A stretch of DNA of 43,115 nucleotides from Rhodothermaceae bacterium (lineage in GTDB: Bacteria > Bacteroidota > Rhodothermia > Rhodothermales > JAHQVL01), in contig JAHQVL010000092.1 in NCBI GenBank assembly GCA_019634345.1, positions 1 to 43,115 on the forward strand. Direction: 5' to 3'. The notes beneath the pieces are model-generated. The model ran no database searches. It worked only from the letters and a program-made list of their open reading frames with translations, and was not told where the DNA came from. Shown here one piece after another: positions 14,981 to 25,000 of this stretch; the first letter of the stretch is position 1, and each line of letters begins with the position of its first letter. Position numbers and translations under genes: made by a program.

Positions 14981-15706
14981 TTATGCTTTAAACTTATACC
15001 CCACCCCCTTGACCGTTTCAACGAAGTCACTTCCGAGCTTTTCTCGGATCTTCCTTACATGAACATCTACTGTTCGATCAACAACATATACATCGTGGCC
15101 CCAAACCTGATCCAATAGCTCCTGCCGCGTAAATACCTTCCCTGGATGCGTGGCCATAAAATAGAGAAGTTCAAATTCTTTTCTGGGAAGCCGTATTTCC
15201 TCTGAGACATTCTCACTTTCGAGATACACCAGGTATCTATCCCGATCGATTTGGAGATTGTGGATGACGAGCGTATCAGGGGGTGTTTCAACGCGGGTTG
15301 CTGAGCGCAGCAGCGCTCGAATCTGGCTGGAAAGCACAGGCATAGAGATGGGCTTTGAGAAGTAAATATCTGCCCCCACATCTAATCCTTGCACCTGGGT
15401 TTCTTCCTCCGTACGGGCCGTCAACATAAGAATAGGCGTGTGGCGAAGATAGGCATCTTGACGAAGCCTACGGCATACTTCGATACCAGTTATCCCTGGC
15501 ATCATTACATCCAGAATGATTAAGTCTGGCTTTTCCTGGCGCGCTATATCCATGCCGTCCAATCCATTTTTAGCTGAAATGGTTCGGTAGCCTTCCTGCT
15601 CCAAATTGTACTGAAGAAGGTCAATAATATCATCCTCATCATCTACAATAAGGATGGTTTGTACGTCCGTACGCGACGATGTATGTGATTGCGATTCAAT
15701 AGTCAC
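14981..15706 (-). CDS. PhoB-like response regulator, OmpR family
   Basis: About 240 residues: a receiver domain with acidic pocket VDDEDD and phospho-acceptor Asp in LIILDVMMPG (residue 66 from the GTG start), switch residues in LTART and the FSKP lysine, then a winged-helix DNA-binding domain with RKEFELLYFMATHPGKV, VWGHDVYVVDRTVDVHVRKIREKLG and GVGYKF. Partner of the kinase just downstream. The start is uncertain: TTG 15712 and GTG 15706 are in frame with no ATG before the receiver domain; I take GTG. Confidence 0.92.
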   Translation of the reverse strand: MTIESQSHTSSRTDVQTILIVDDEDDIIDLLQYNLEQEGYRTISAKNGLDGMDIARQEKPDLIILDVMMPGITGIEVCRRLRQDAYLRHTPILMLTARTEEETQVQGLDVGADIYFSKPISMPVLSSQIRALLRSATRVETPPDTLVIHNLQIDRDRYLVYLESENVSEEIRLPRKEFELLYFMATHPGKVFTRQELLDQVWGHDVYVVDRTVDVHVRKIREKLGSDFVETVKGVGYKFKA

Positions 15707-15780
15707 AAGCAAAAAAAGGGCAATCCCTTATATAGTTTGACGAATACGTTTCGCGCTGTAATCAATAGGTTGCATAAACT

Positions 15781-15839
15781 AAAAACAACCAGAAACACGA
15801 AACCAGAAACACGAAACCAATCAAATATCAATTTGATTG
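15781..15839. repeat. Tandem CCAGAAACACGAAA words next to a perfect hairpin
   Basis: CCAGAAACACGAAA is present twice in tandem (15789-15802 and 15803-15816). It is followed directly by CAATCAAAT (15818-15826) and ATTTGATTG (15831-15839), a perfect 9-bp stem with a four-base loop. The hairpin shares ATCAAAT with the one at 4461-4492. The rest of the gap (15713-15780 and 15840-16029) shows nothing I can name. Confidence 0.75.
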
Positions 15840-16029
15840 TTCATAGGGAAGGTACAGCTTAGTTTCTTTTTATGGTGTTATGCAAATATTATTAACTCTC
15901 GATTCTACAATAAATCACCTTAAGATTTACAAATATATGCCGAATAAATAAGTAGGTCCTCTGCCCCGCCAGACCTCATCTCTATCTCGACAAGTCCTGG
16001 AAGAGGCCATCCCTTCAAGTTCCACCTCC

Positions 16030-16470
16030 ATGACGTTTGCTACAATGATCTCGAATAGGTATACCCAGCCCATAAAAAGACGAAGCAATAAGCGCCCTCA
16101 ACAAGTCAACCCATTAACTGCTCGATTGGACCGATGGTTTAAGAGAAACGCAATCGGTGAACAAAAAGAAAGTGAAGGAAAGTTCGAAGAAGCCATTCGC
16201 ATCTACGAAGCCAATGTAAATGAAGACGCTGATACCATCTTTTCTTACGAGCGCCTTTCCATTCTTTACAAGCGCAGATCGGATATGCGTAATGAAGTTC
16301 GTATCCTCAAGAAAGCGATCAGAAAGCTGCAAGAAAAAGGCCACAGAAAACGCCTGGACACCTTCCAGGAAAATCAAATGAACGCCTTTCAACAGCGCCT
16401 TATGGAGATTACAGGCGATGATCCATTCTCCCTCAGAGCCCCCATGAAGAGGATGCACGGACTCATCTGA
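16030..16470 (+). CDS. Small TPR-like protein of unknown function
   Basis: A 146-residue, strongly basic N-terminus (RRSNKRPQQ) followed by two TPR-like helix pairs (about 42-105: IGEQKESEGKFEEAIRIYE and YERLSILYKRRSD). No signal peptide or catalytic motif. The start could be ATG 16030 or ATG 16045. It is separated from the next gene by 161 bp. Codon use looks like the neighbours, so I regard it as a real gene. The function is unknown. Confidence 0.6.
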   Translation: MTFATMISNRYTQPIKRRSNKRPQQVNPLTARLDRWFKRNAIGEQKESEGKFEEAIRIYEANVNEDADTIFSYERLSILYKRRSDMRNEVRILKKAIRKLQEKGHRKRLDTFQENQMNAFQQRLMEITGDDPFSLRAPMKRMHGLI

Positions 16471-16569
16471 TATCTTCCGAATCGTAGTGTTTGATCTGTT
16501 TTATGCGCCAAAAACGTATGTATAGAGTGACAGGATACGTACGGGCTTAGACTACATAATCCCTTTATT

Positions 16570-16593
16570 TCAGTGTCAATGATTCAACACTGA
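16570..16593. promoter_or_regulatory. Short inverted repeat ahead of the T9SS protein gene
   Basis: TCAGTGT (16570-16576) and ACACTGA (16587-16593) are perfect reverse complements ten bases apart, about 40 bases before the ATG at 16632. It could be an operator or a 5' leader hairpin; there is no further evidence. Confidence 0.3.
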
Positions 16594-16631
16594 TAGCAGA
16601 AGAATTCTCACTGTAATAAAGGTACCTTTTT

Positions 16632-18656
16632 ATGTGTTGCCCTCTGACACAAGCAACAGTAACATGGCTATTTTCCATGTTGATCTCGGTTCTGTCGGGC
16701 ACAGGAAGTTCACCATCGGCTTCCGAACATACTACTATTCACGTACCTTCGTCTGCCGCAATCCATAACTACGCTCTATACGAATCCCCTCCTGCACCTT
16801 TCGTTAGGGACCCAATACCAAATCAAGAAATCACAACCCTTTCTGATCCGCTTTCATTTTATCTGTATGACGTATTTGCGTCGGAGGATAATTCGAGATT
16901 AGAATTCAGGGTAACGGTCACCAACGATAATATTGCATCAGCTGAAATAAGCAACGACACGTTATACGTCTTTCCAGAGAACGCCGGCACAACGCGGATA
17001 CGAGTCACTGCGGAGGACTCTGATGATGACGAGGCAACAGATACGTTCCGATTGAGCGTACGTGAAAACAATGCGCCTGAGATCACGCAGGACTTCCCGA
17101 TTCAAGACCAAACCATTATCCAGGGTACATCTCCGTTCACGCTGAATTTGTCCTCTATCTTTGACGACCCAGATGGAGACCCGCTCTCTTTTGAGGTATC
17201 GTCTAGCGATACAGAGGTATCATCTCCAGTCATTGCTCAGTCTTTGTTGATCGCGCCGGCAGAATCACCCGGTACTACCCGGCTCGAAATTACGGCACAA
17301 GATCCTTTTGGTGGGTCCATAACCATCGATTTCGAACTGGAAGTCCTACGCCCTTATCCACGATTCATAGAAACAGGATTCTCGGTCACCTTCGGTTCAA
17401 TCAGCGCCTCGTCCAGCTATCGCCTCGTCGCGCTACCGGGGAATCTTTCTGAGCGAATCGAAGACATTACAGAGGGAGAGCCAGGCGACGACTGGATCGC
17501 CTATTCTCAAGATTCTACGGGAAAGATGTTACTTCCTTATAACACCTTCTCTGGCTTCCACTTGCAGCCAGGAAACGGCATCTGGTTCTTGAGTAAAAAT
17601 GCCTGGGAAATCGAGCCTCAAAACGTTCAATCTGTACCGTTGTCTCAGGGAGGAACGTATACGATCCCTCTTCATGATGGGTGGAATATTATCTCTAACC
17701 CGTTTGACATAGATCTCGATTGGGAAGAGGTCTCCAAATGGAATGGGCTTTCCCAGATATTATGGTCGTGGGATGGAAGCTACAATGAAGCAAATGAATT
17801 CCAGTCCTCGGCAAAAGAGGGACAGGCCTATTATTATTTTAATGCAGAGAACGAGTCTTCTCTTGTCCTTCCGTATCCTGGACTTGCAAATCCATTCTTT
17901 TCAAAGGCCAACAACAATGCAGAACTTGAGACGCTTAGCATTACGGCCCGTAACGAGCACTCTTTTTCGTCTCGTATACGAGTAGGGCGTTCGAATGTAG
18001 TAGGTTCGGAAACCGATAAGCACGATCAGTATGCACCTCCGAGTCATTTTTCCTCGCTAGAACTAGTCGTATCTGGTACCGATCCATCTGAGCAGGTGCA
18101 GCCTCTTGCACAAGACATCCAACCTGCGCAAGAAGAAATTTACCGCTTCGACCTGGTCCTCACCACTGAAGATCAAGATCATGTTCACTTTCAAATCGAC
18201 GACCTGGATGCCTTCGAATCGGAAGCGATAACACTTGTAAATTTGTTAGACGCCACGACCTACAATCTGCACGAACGAAACTCGATCTGGTTAACTCCAG
18301 AGAACGAAAAAACACCCTTCACTTTATTTATTGGTGCTCACGACAACGTGCAGGAAGCCATAAATAAAATAAATCCCCTATTTCAATCATTAAAGCAAAA
18401 CTATCCAAACCCAGTTCAATCGTCAACAACGATTGAATTCTCATTACCTGACCCACAACACGCTACGCTAAGTATTTATGATGCCATGGGGCGCCTGGTC
18501 AAGGTTGTTCTAGATCGAGATCTAGATTCCGGCCTGCATCGCGTTGAATGGCATGGTGATAGCCAAAATCAGCAACCACTTGCAAATGGAATTTACTTCT
18601 ATCGTTTAAGAACCGATGGCAATACGTTCCACAGAAAATTGGTCCTTCTAAGGTAA
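16632..18656 (+). CDS. Secreted protein with cadherin-like domains and T9SS sorting domain
   Basis: A 674-residue exported protein. After an N-terminal hydrophobic segment come two cadherin/Ig-like beta domains (about 60-145 and 147-240; DDPDGDPLSFEV is a calcium-type motif), then a longer beta-rich region, and a C-terminal type IX sorting domain (about 587-674) starting KQNYPNPVQSSTTIEFSLP and ending GIYFYRLRTDGN. It is expected to be carried across the outer membrane and attached or released. It is 42 bp ahead of the pseudokinase gene and is the first gene of a three-gene unit. No enzyme motif is seen; adhesion or surface binding is likely. Confidence 0.8.
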   Translation: MCCPLTQATVTWLFSMLISVLSGTGSSPSASEHTTIHVPSSAAIHNYALYESPPAPFVRDPIPNQEITTLSDPLSFYLYDVFASEDNSRLEFRVTVTNDNIASAEISNDTLYVFPENAGTTRIRVTAEDSDDDEATDTFRLSVRENNAPEITQDFPIQDQTIIQGTSPFTLNLSSIFDDPDGDPLSFEVSSSDTEVSSPVIAQSLLIAPAESPGTTRLEITAQDPFGGSITIDFELEVLRPYPRFIETGFSVTFGSISASSSYRLVALPGNLSERIEDITEGEPGDDWIAYSQDSTGKMLLPYNTFSGFHLQPGNGIWFLSKNAWEIEPQNVQSVPLSQGGTYTIPLHDGWNIISNPFDIDLDWEEVSKWNGLSQILWSWDGSYNEANEFQSSAKEGQAYYYFNAENESSLVLPYPGLANPFFSKANNNAELETLSITARNEHSFSSRIRVGRSNVVGSETDKHDQYAPPSHFSSLELVVSGTDPSEQVQPLAQDIQPAQEEIYRFDLVLTTEDQDHVHFQIDDLDAFESEAITLVNLLDATTYNLHERNSIWLTPENEKTPFTLFIGAHDNVQEAINKINPLFQSLKQNYPNPVQSSTTIEFSLPDPQHATLSIYDAMGRLVKVVLDRDLDSGLHRVEWHGDSQNQQPLANGIYFYRLRTDGNTFHRKLVLLR

Positions 18657-18698
18657 TCAATCACATTCACCTATTGTGAGCAGGAATATGGAAAGGAT

Positions 18699-20039
18699 AT
18701 GAGAGAGCAGCTTCCAATCGATACAGAACTAAACGGGTATCAAGTAGACGAGGTGCTTTGGAATAACAGGTTAGGTACTTTGTACAGAGCTACCGAACTG
18801 GACTCCAGGCGCACTGTCAGCATCCAGACGTTAACGTCCATGATGCTTGAAAACCCGATCCATCCTGAAGATCTGACAACACATGTTGAGGGTCTTACAG
18901 GATTGATACATCCGAACATCGTTGAGACCCGATCCATGCATATGAGCACTGAAGGTCCTTTTATCGTTCAGGATTATGTGCCTGGTTTTAGACTGGATCA
19001 TTACCTCAATCAAAAGGGGTCTCTTCACTGGGATTTAGCATTGCGTATCATGCGCCAGCTATTGAGCGCCTTGCAATATGCCCATAGTGCAAACTTTCTC
19101 CATCACAGGTTAGGCCCAGAAAATATCGTTATTGCGCGAGGCAATACGGCAAAAATAATGCAGTTCGGCCTGGAGCATCTTATTGCGGGAAATAGCTATC
19201 GAATGCCGGAACGGCTTATATCTAATCCAAGCCATGTTTATACCGCACCCGAACATTACAACGAAGATGAAAAAGGGGACTCTTCATCCGACTTATACTC
19301 GCTCGGTTTAATTGCACATGAAATTATTACCGGCAAACACCTGCTCGGTGATTCAACACTCTCTTTTGAAGGATACTCTCCTTTCATCGCGAATCGAATG
19401 CGATATCTAGAAGCTATTCACCCACCACTACCTGAACAGCTTCTGAATGCTATAGAAATTGCGCTCGAAAGAAACCCTACCCGCCGATTTCAAGACGCCG
19501 AATCTATGATTGAAACTCTGAAAGATATCGAACTACACTCCGCTCAACCCAGGATCAAGTACCATACAAGAACCGGAATACCTGCGCTGCTCCAACGGCT
19601 GAAATCAAGGCACGTCCTCATCACAGGCCTGGCCTTTATGTTAATCATTGTAGCAGCTTCGATGATGGTTCTGCCCAAAAAGAAGAACCCATTTGCAGCG
19701 ATGGGATCGAGCGCAACAGAGGTGCGAAATAACCGATCATCGAGATCACTCCAGCAAAACGCTGAAGCTGCAACGGGATTAACTTCGATGGATCAAGACG
19801 TACCTGTACGCATCCGAGCTATAGACACTAACAATCGCTCTATACGGGGAGAAATATTCATCAATGGTGAATCGGCAGATGCGTTTACACCTACGACCCT
19901 AAACATTCCATCGGGCTCTCATATCATCCAAATCAAAGCACAGGGATCTTCATTCCCCAAGAACCCCCAAAAAGTAATGATTCGTCATGATAAGACGAAG
20001 CGTATTACCATAGAAGTTGAACGGAACGAAGCCCCATAG
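18699..20039 (+). CDS. Membrane pseudokinase (Ser/Thr-kinase fold) with C-terminal PEGA domain
   Basis: A 446-residue protein: kinase fold (about 12-280), one membrane helix (about 305-325), then an extracytoplasmic PEGA-like domain (about 370-446; GEIFINGESADAFTPTTLNIPSGSH). The fold is clear from YRATE, IVQDYVPG, a catalytic-loop-like LHHRLGPENI, APEHY, SDLYSLGLIAHEIITG. All catalytic positions are changed: VAIK lysine is Gln43, HRD aspartate is Leu138, the catalytic-loop lysine is Pro140, and DFG aspartate is Gln155. It should not phosphorylate and probably acts as a scaffold or switch linking cytoplasm to envelope. It starts 42 bp after the T9SS gene and ends five bases before the TPR gene. 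Confidence 0.85.
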   Translation: MREQLPIDTELNGYQVDEVLWNNRLGTLYRATELDSRRTVSIQTLTSMMLENPIHPEDLTTHVEGLTGLIHPNIVETRSMHMSTEGPFIVQDYVPGFRLDHYLNQKGSLHWDLALRIMRQLLSALQYAHSANFLHHRLGPENIVIARGNTAKIMQFGLEHLIAGNSYRMPERLISNPSHVYTAPEHYNEDEKGDSSSDLYSLGLIAHEIITGKHLLGDSTLSFEGYSPFIANRMRYLEAIHPPLPEQLLNAIEIALERNPTRRFQDAESMIETLKDIELHSAQPRIKYHTRTGIPALLQRLKSRHVLITGLAFMLIIVAASMMVLPKKKNPFAAMGSSATEVRNNRSSRSLQQNAEAATGLTSMDQDVPVRIRAIDTNNRSIRGEIFINGESADAFTPTTLNIPSGSHIIQIKAQGSSFPKNPQKVMIRHDKTKRITIEVERNEAP

Positions 20040-20044
20040 TTTAT

Positions 20045-20623
20045 ATGAGATTTTTTTCTGCTACCCTGAAAGGGGCTTTTGTGATCGTGTTGCTGTTTTG
20101 CGGCGTATCCACCTCCTGGGCTCAAGACAGCACCTGCGTCGATATCGTACCAAAAGCAGAACAAGCCTATTTTAATATCCAGTTTGAACGAGCCATCGAG
20201 TTGCTTGAACCATGTATTGAAAGCGACGAAGAAGTCAGCCAGCAACAGGATGTCTACCTTATGCTGGCTCGAATCTATTTTTCGACGCAAGAAATTGAGA
20301 AATCGCGTTCAGCAATACACAACGTATTGATGATTGGCGATTCATTTACTCTACCGGAATTTTTGCCGCCTCCATTTATCGAGTTCTTCAGCGGCATTGA
20401 AGAACAATTTTCTCAACACCTCGCTATCGCTGAGAAATTGAGACCTGCTCCTGAGTATAGACCTCCTAGCCTGTGGCAACGCATTGATAGGCATTGGTAC
20501 TGGGTTGGAGGGGGGGTTCTTGTAGCTGGTGCAGCAGCATTTTTGACAGACTCCGACCTGGAGCCTGCAGTATTTGCAAGGCCGCCAGCACCTCCAGGTG
20601 GAGGGGAAGCCCCTTCGCAGTAA
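20045..20623 (+). CDS. Exported TPR protein with C-terminal membrane helix
   Basis: A 192-residue protein with signal peptide (cleavage near SWAQ, residue 25-27), TPR-like helices (about 35-95: AEQAYFNIQFERAIELLE and VYLMLARIYFSTQEIEKS), a proline-rich connector, a hydrophobic helix (WVGGGVLVAGAAAFL, about 153-167), and a Pro/Gly tail. It lies only five bases after the pseudokinase gene and is probably translated with it. Its location on the same side as the PEGA domain makes an interaction plausible, but this is inference. Function unknown. Confidence 0.75.
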   Translation: MRFFSATLKGAFVIVLLFCGVSTSWAQDSTCVDIVPKAEQAYFNIQFERAIELLEPCIESDEEVSQQQDVYLMLARIYFSTQEIEKSRSAIHNVLMIGDSFTLPEFLPPPFIEFFSGIEEQFSQHLAIAEKLRPAPEYRPPSLWQRIDRHWYWVGGGVLVAGAAAFLTDSDLEPAVFARPPAPPGGGEAPSQ

Positions 20624-20635
20624 TTGCACAAACTA

Positions 20636-22075
20636 TTACGCCAAAATCTCCTGGATGACGTGTCCATGCACATCGGTCAGACGAATGTCGCGGCCACCAA
20701 AGTGATAGGTTAATTTGTAGTGATCGACCCCGAGCAGATGCAACATCGTGGCGTGTAGGTCATGAATGGATCGAGGATTTTCTACCACTCTGTACCCATA
20801 CTCATCCGTCGCACCATATATGGTCCCGCCCTTAATGCCGGCTCCCGCCAACCAAATACTAAAGGCCGAAGGATTGTGATCGCGCCCGTCTACTCCCTGT
20901 GCAAAAGGCGTTCTGCCAAACTCACCTGCCCAGACTATCAACGTTTGTTCAAAAAGACCGCGTGCTTTTAAGTCTTTAATGAGCCCGGCTATGGGTTGAT
21001 CGACGGCAAACGCATTTAATTCATGGCCCTGTTTCAAATTGGAATGCTGATCCCAACGGTCAGCCTTTACACGCGGGCATGTCAACTCGATAAATCGGAC
21101 CCCTCGTTCAACGAGCCGGCGGGCCAGCAAGCATTGTGCTGCGTACCCTCTGGTGTGCTCGCTGGGAGAATCGAATCCGTATAGCTTCTTCGTTGCTTCT
21201 GTTTCGTTCGAAAGATCTGCCATCTCCGGCACAGAAGCCTGCATTCGAAACGCCAACTCATAATTAGCTATCGACGACTCTATCAGGTCCGCCTCACCTA
21301 CTTTGCCAAGCAGCGACTGATCCATACGGTTTAACAAAGCCAGTTTGTTCATCTGCCGCTCAGTCGTCTCTTCAAGGGGCTTTATATTAGCCAACGGCTG
21401 GTCGGCCGCACGAATGACAGAGCCCTGGTACGAAGCCGGCAAGAAACCACTGTTAAAATTGTCAAGTCCACCGGGTGGTGTGAGTCCGCCGTCTATGACT
21501 ACGTATCCGGGGAGGTCTTCGTTATCGGTACCGAGTCCGTAAGTCACCCAGGCCCCCATGCTGGGCCGGCCTTGTATCCCTATGCCGGTGTGCAAGAAAT
21601 AATTGGCATTGGTGTGTTCTGGAAATTGAGACACCATGGAACGAACCAGGGCCAGGTCATCAACGCACGTAGCGATATGAGGAAAAAGCTCACTCACCGG
21701 CATTCCACACTCACCATATTGCTTAAAGGACCAATGGCTCTTTAGAATTTTCCCGATGTTATTGAACTGGGTATTGTCGACTTTAAATTTGTCGTAAGGA
21801 TTTTCTCCGTGCTCGCGGTCCAATCGCGGCTTCGGGTCGAACGAATCTACCTGGGACACGCCGCCATCCATATACAAGAAGATGACACTCTTCGCCTTAG
21901 GGGCATAATGGGGAATCGCCTGAATGCCACCCAGCGCCTCGCCCATCATTTGCTCGCCCGGTTTACACGAAGCCAGTGAAGCGCCTGCTAACCCCATAAA
22001 AGCCAGCGAACCGAATCCATTCCGGCAAAGACTCAACATTTCCCGCCGTGTCATTTTGCAGTTTAAACGATGCAT
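20636..22075 (-). CDS. DUF1501 (sulfatase-fold) protein with Tat lipoprotein signal
   Basis: A 479-residue DUF1501 protein, abundant in Planctomycetes and found in marine Bacteroidota relatives. Twin arginines in MTRREMLSL (10-11) and lipobox LASC (Cys37) suggest Tat export and lipid anchoring. Family landmarks include VIFLYMDGGVSQVDSFDPKP, EHTNANYFLHTG, LPGYVVIDGG, VWAGEFGRTPFAQGVDGRDHNP and SIHDLHATMLHLLGVDH. It has an alkaline-phosphatase/sulfatase-like fold but no CxPSR site, so it is not a canonical sulfatase. It follows the DUF1549/DUF1553 gene by 17 bp; the pair is the standard arrangement. The exact reaction is unknown. Confidence 0.9.
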   Translation of the reverse strand: MHRLNCKMTRREMLSLCRNGFGSLAFMGLAGASLASCKPGEQMMGEALGGIQAIPHYAPKAKSVIFLYMDGGVSQVDSFDPKPRLDREHGENPYDKFKVDNTQFNNIGKILKSHWSFKQYGECGMPVSELFPHIATCVDDLALVRSMVSQFPEHTNANYFLHTGIGIQGRPSMGAWVTYGLGTDNEDLPGYVVIDGGLTPPGGLDNFNSGFLPASYQGSVIRAADQPLANIKPLEETTERQMNKLALLNRMDQSLLGKVGEADLIESSIANYELAFRMQASVPEMADLSNETEATKKLYGFDSPSEHTRGYAAQCLLARRLVERGVRFIELTCPRVKADRWDQHSNLKQGHELNAFAVDQPIAGLIKDLKARGLFEQTLIVWAGEFGRTPFAQGVDGRDHNPSAFSIWLAGAGIKGGTIYGATDEYGYRVVENPRSIHDLHATMLHLLGVDHYKLTYHFGGRDIRLTDVHGHVIQEILA

Positions 22076-22092
22076 CTTTTTTAGCTATCTGG

Positions 22093-25000
22093 TTATATCA
22101 GGTGAATAAATTCTTTCATATTAAACAGCGCGTGGCAGTAGTCTTTCCAGGGACGCGTATCGTTTGCCCATTCGCCACCGTCTAATCCATAGGTAGCGGC
22201 CTGTGTCTCAAGGAATGCAAGTCCGTCCGTAATTTCTTCTTCTTTCGCTGACCGCGAAAATGCGGTATTGTACATAACTTCAATACGTTCCCTGGCATCT
22301 AATTCTTTGAGCGATATCAATTCCTTCGCCCAGTGTTCTGCCTGGTTCTCAACAAACGGATCGTTCAAGAGTGTCAGCGATTGTGCCGGCACCGTACTGG
22401 TATTCCTCTTGCCGAACGTGGTGAACGGGATCGGCATATCGAATGCAAGCATCATCGGCGGCAAGAAATTACGCCGAAGGGATATGTAGATACTACGCCG
22501 GCCATCACCGTCAAGCGGCCCTGATTCTCGAGGCCGTCCCCTCCCTGTCATAAACGGGGATAGATAAACAGGTATTGCTTCTCCGTACATCGTGGTATTC
22601 AACCGACCGGAGACGCTCAGCATGGCGTCTCGGATGGCCTCTGCTTCCAATCTGCGGGTCGGGTAGTGCTGGAGTAACAGATTCTGAGGATCCCTTTCAA
22701 GAGATTCTTCCGATGCTTCAACTCTCCTCTGGAAGGCCTGGGATAACACCATGTCTCGAATTAGTGCTTTTACCGACCAATCTTGTTCTACGAATCTAGA
22801 GGCGAGGTAATCGAGGAGGTCTGGATGGGTTGGCATCTTGCCTTGCACGCCGAAATTATCAACCGTCTCAACCAATCCACGACCAAACACGTGGTGCCAT
22901 ATGCGATTCGCCATTACGCGAGAGGTTAATGGATTGGATGCGTCCGCCATGGAAGAAGCCCAGGCCATACGTCCACTGCCTTTTCCCTCGAAGGGGGTCT
23001 GGTTTTCATTATAGATCGTGAGGGCTCTACGAGGAACACGTTCCTCACTTGGATCCTGTACATTTCCACGGACAAATACCGGGTGGTCCGTACCGTCTCC
23101 ATCTACGACACCCCAAATCAAGCTTGGATCAGGAATGTTGTTTATGCTTTCTTGCTTCTCTTCGACGAGAGGAGTTAAACCGGGTATGGCTGAGGAAAGG
23201 AGCCCACCTTTTAATAGTCCATTTAGCAGATCTACATCCTGGCTGGTCGCTTCGAGCGCTTTCCAACGGGTCAGTGCGCTATGAACAGCCGAGGAATCTA
23301 CGGACTGAGCCACTTGTTGCCGCGTTGATAGCACAATGTCTTTAAGCGCTTCAGTATGAGCGTAAGCGTATTCAATGTCTATATAGGACGAGTCATCAGC
23401 AAAGAAATTCTCGCCTCTATCCCACGCAGGCAAGAACTCAATGTAGGCAGGATGTCCCTTCCACATAGCTACATCAAACTCATAGTCCCGCAGAGCCTCA
23501 CCGTCTACTTCCTGTTCGAGTCCTCCGTAGATAGGGAATCGGATCAATTGGAAGTTATCGATTACGATACGCATCACAGATTTAACCCCAGCGGCACGGA
23601 TGGTAATATAATCGTGATCGATCCTGAAATCGGGGGATCGAAGAGAACCGATTAACTTCTTCGAAAGGCCGGCACTGGAAGCTCTTGGCACCCCTAGCGA
23701 CACGATCTCTTTTTGCTCATTGAGTTGTATGTCGCCTGCAATTGGGTTCGCACCAAAAGCCGATCCGCTTGTTGTCCACTCCCCAAAAGAGCCCCCACGA
23801 AAATCACCAAGAGGTTGTGCAATCGTCGAATCTCCGTACTGAGCCAGTGCCTGGGATAATGCAGGCAATTCACGGTCAACCTGAACCCGAGCCGGCGTAG
23901 AAATCTCTTTTAAATCATTCTCCCATTGATCAGCAACAACCTGAGTAATTTGAGCATTGAGCGATTCCACATCACTGATTTGGGTTTTAGTATGAGTATC
24001 CTCGTTTGCAGCGTGTATGCCGAACCGGGTGCTCTTGATAATCCCATACCAGGAATAATAATCCGCTGTCGGGATCGGATCGAATTTGTGATCATGGCAC
24101 TTGGCGCAGGAAACAGTGAGGCCTTGAAACGTTTTGCTCGTAACATCGATGATGTTGTTGATTCGCTCAGACTCATCAATGACCAGGTCTACAGGACTGT
24201 GCGTCCCTTCACCAAGGGCAAAGAAGGCGGTCCCTATCAACGACTCATTGAACCCTTCTTCGGAGTGCATGCGGGGTTCATCGATCAGGTCGCCAGCAAG
24301 ATGCTCTTTGAGCAGTTGGTCATAGGGTACATCGTTGTTGAACGCCCGAATCAAGTAATCTCTGTACTGCCAGGCACCGACGACGGGGTAATCAAACTCG
24401 TGTCCTTTGGTATCTGCATAACGCACGACGTCCATCCAATGACGTGCCCACCGTTCCCCAAACTGGGGCGAATCCAACAGGCGATCTACCAGCTTTTCAT
24501 ACGCATTGGGAGATCTATCGTTGACGAAGGCGTCCACACCTTCCGGGGTTGGGGGTAGCCCAGTAAGTACATATGAGAGCCGGCGGATCAACGATTCCTT
24601 CGAAGCCTTTGAAGCCGGTTTAATGCCCGCTTCTTCAAGTCGGTTAACGATAAACCGATCAATGTCATTGTCGATGTACTTCTTCTTATACACCGATGGA
24701 GGCACAGACGCTGTGACAGGCTCAAAGGACCAATGGTTTTTCCACTCTGCACCCTGATCAATCCATCGTTTCAGTAGCCCAATCTCGTACTCGCTCAGGG
24801 TTTTCTTCACTTCAGCCGGCGGCATGCGGTCGTCTTCATTCGAAGTTGAAACGCGCCGGATGAGTTCACTCGCTTCATGATCGCCTGGGACAACGGCAGC
24901 TACCCCGCTTTCAAGAATGACGGTCGCGCTATCCCTCAAATCTAACCGGAGCCCTGCTTCGCGCGTGCTGATATCGGGTCCGTGACACACATAGCAGTTT

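Noticed and set aside
15930..15937. TATATTTG on the minus strand as a promoter for the response-regulator gene
   Set aside because: It has no TTG at a suitable distance upstream and is more than 200 bases from the start codon.
23926..24558. Plus-strand 210-codon open frame opposite the DUF1549/DUF1553 gene
   Set aside because: It is antisense to the DUF1549 domain, whose CxxCH and family motifs are intact; no independent coding signal.
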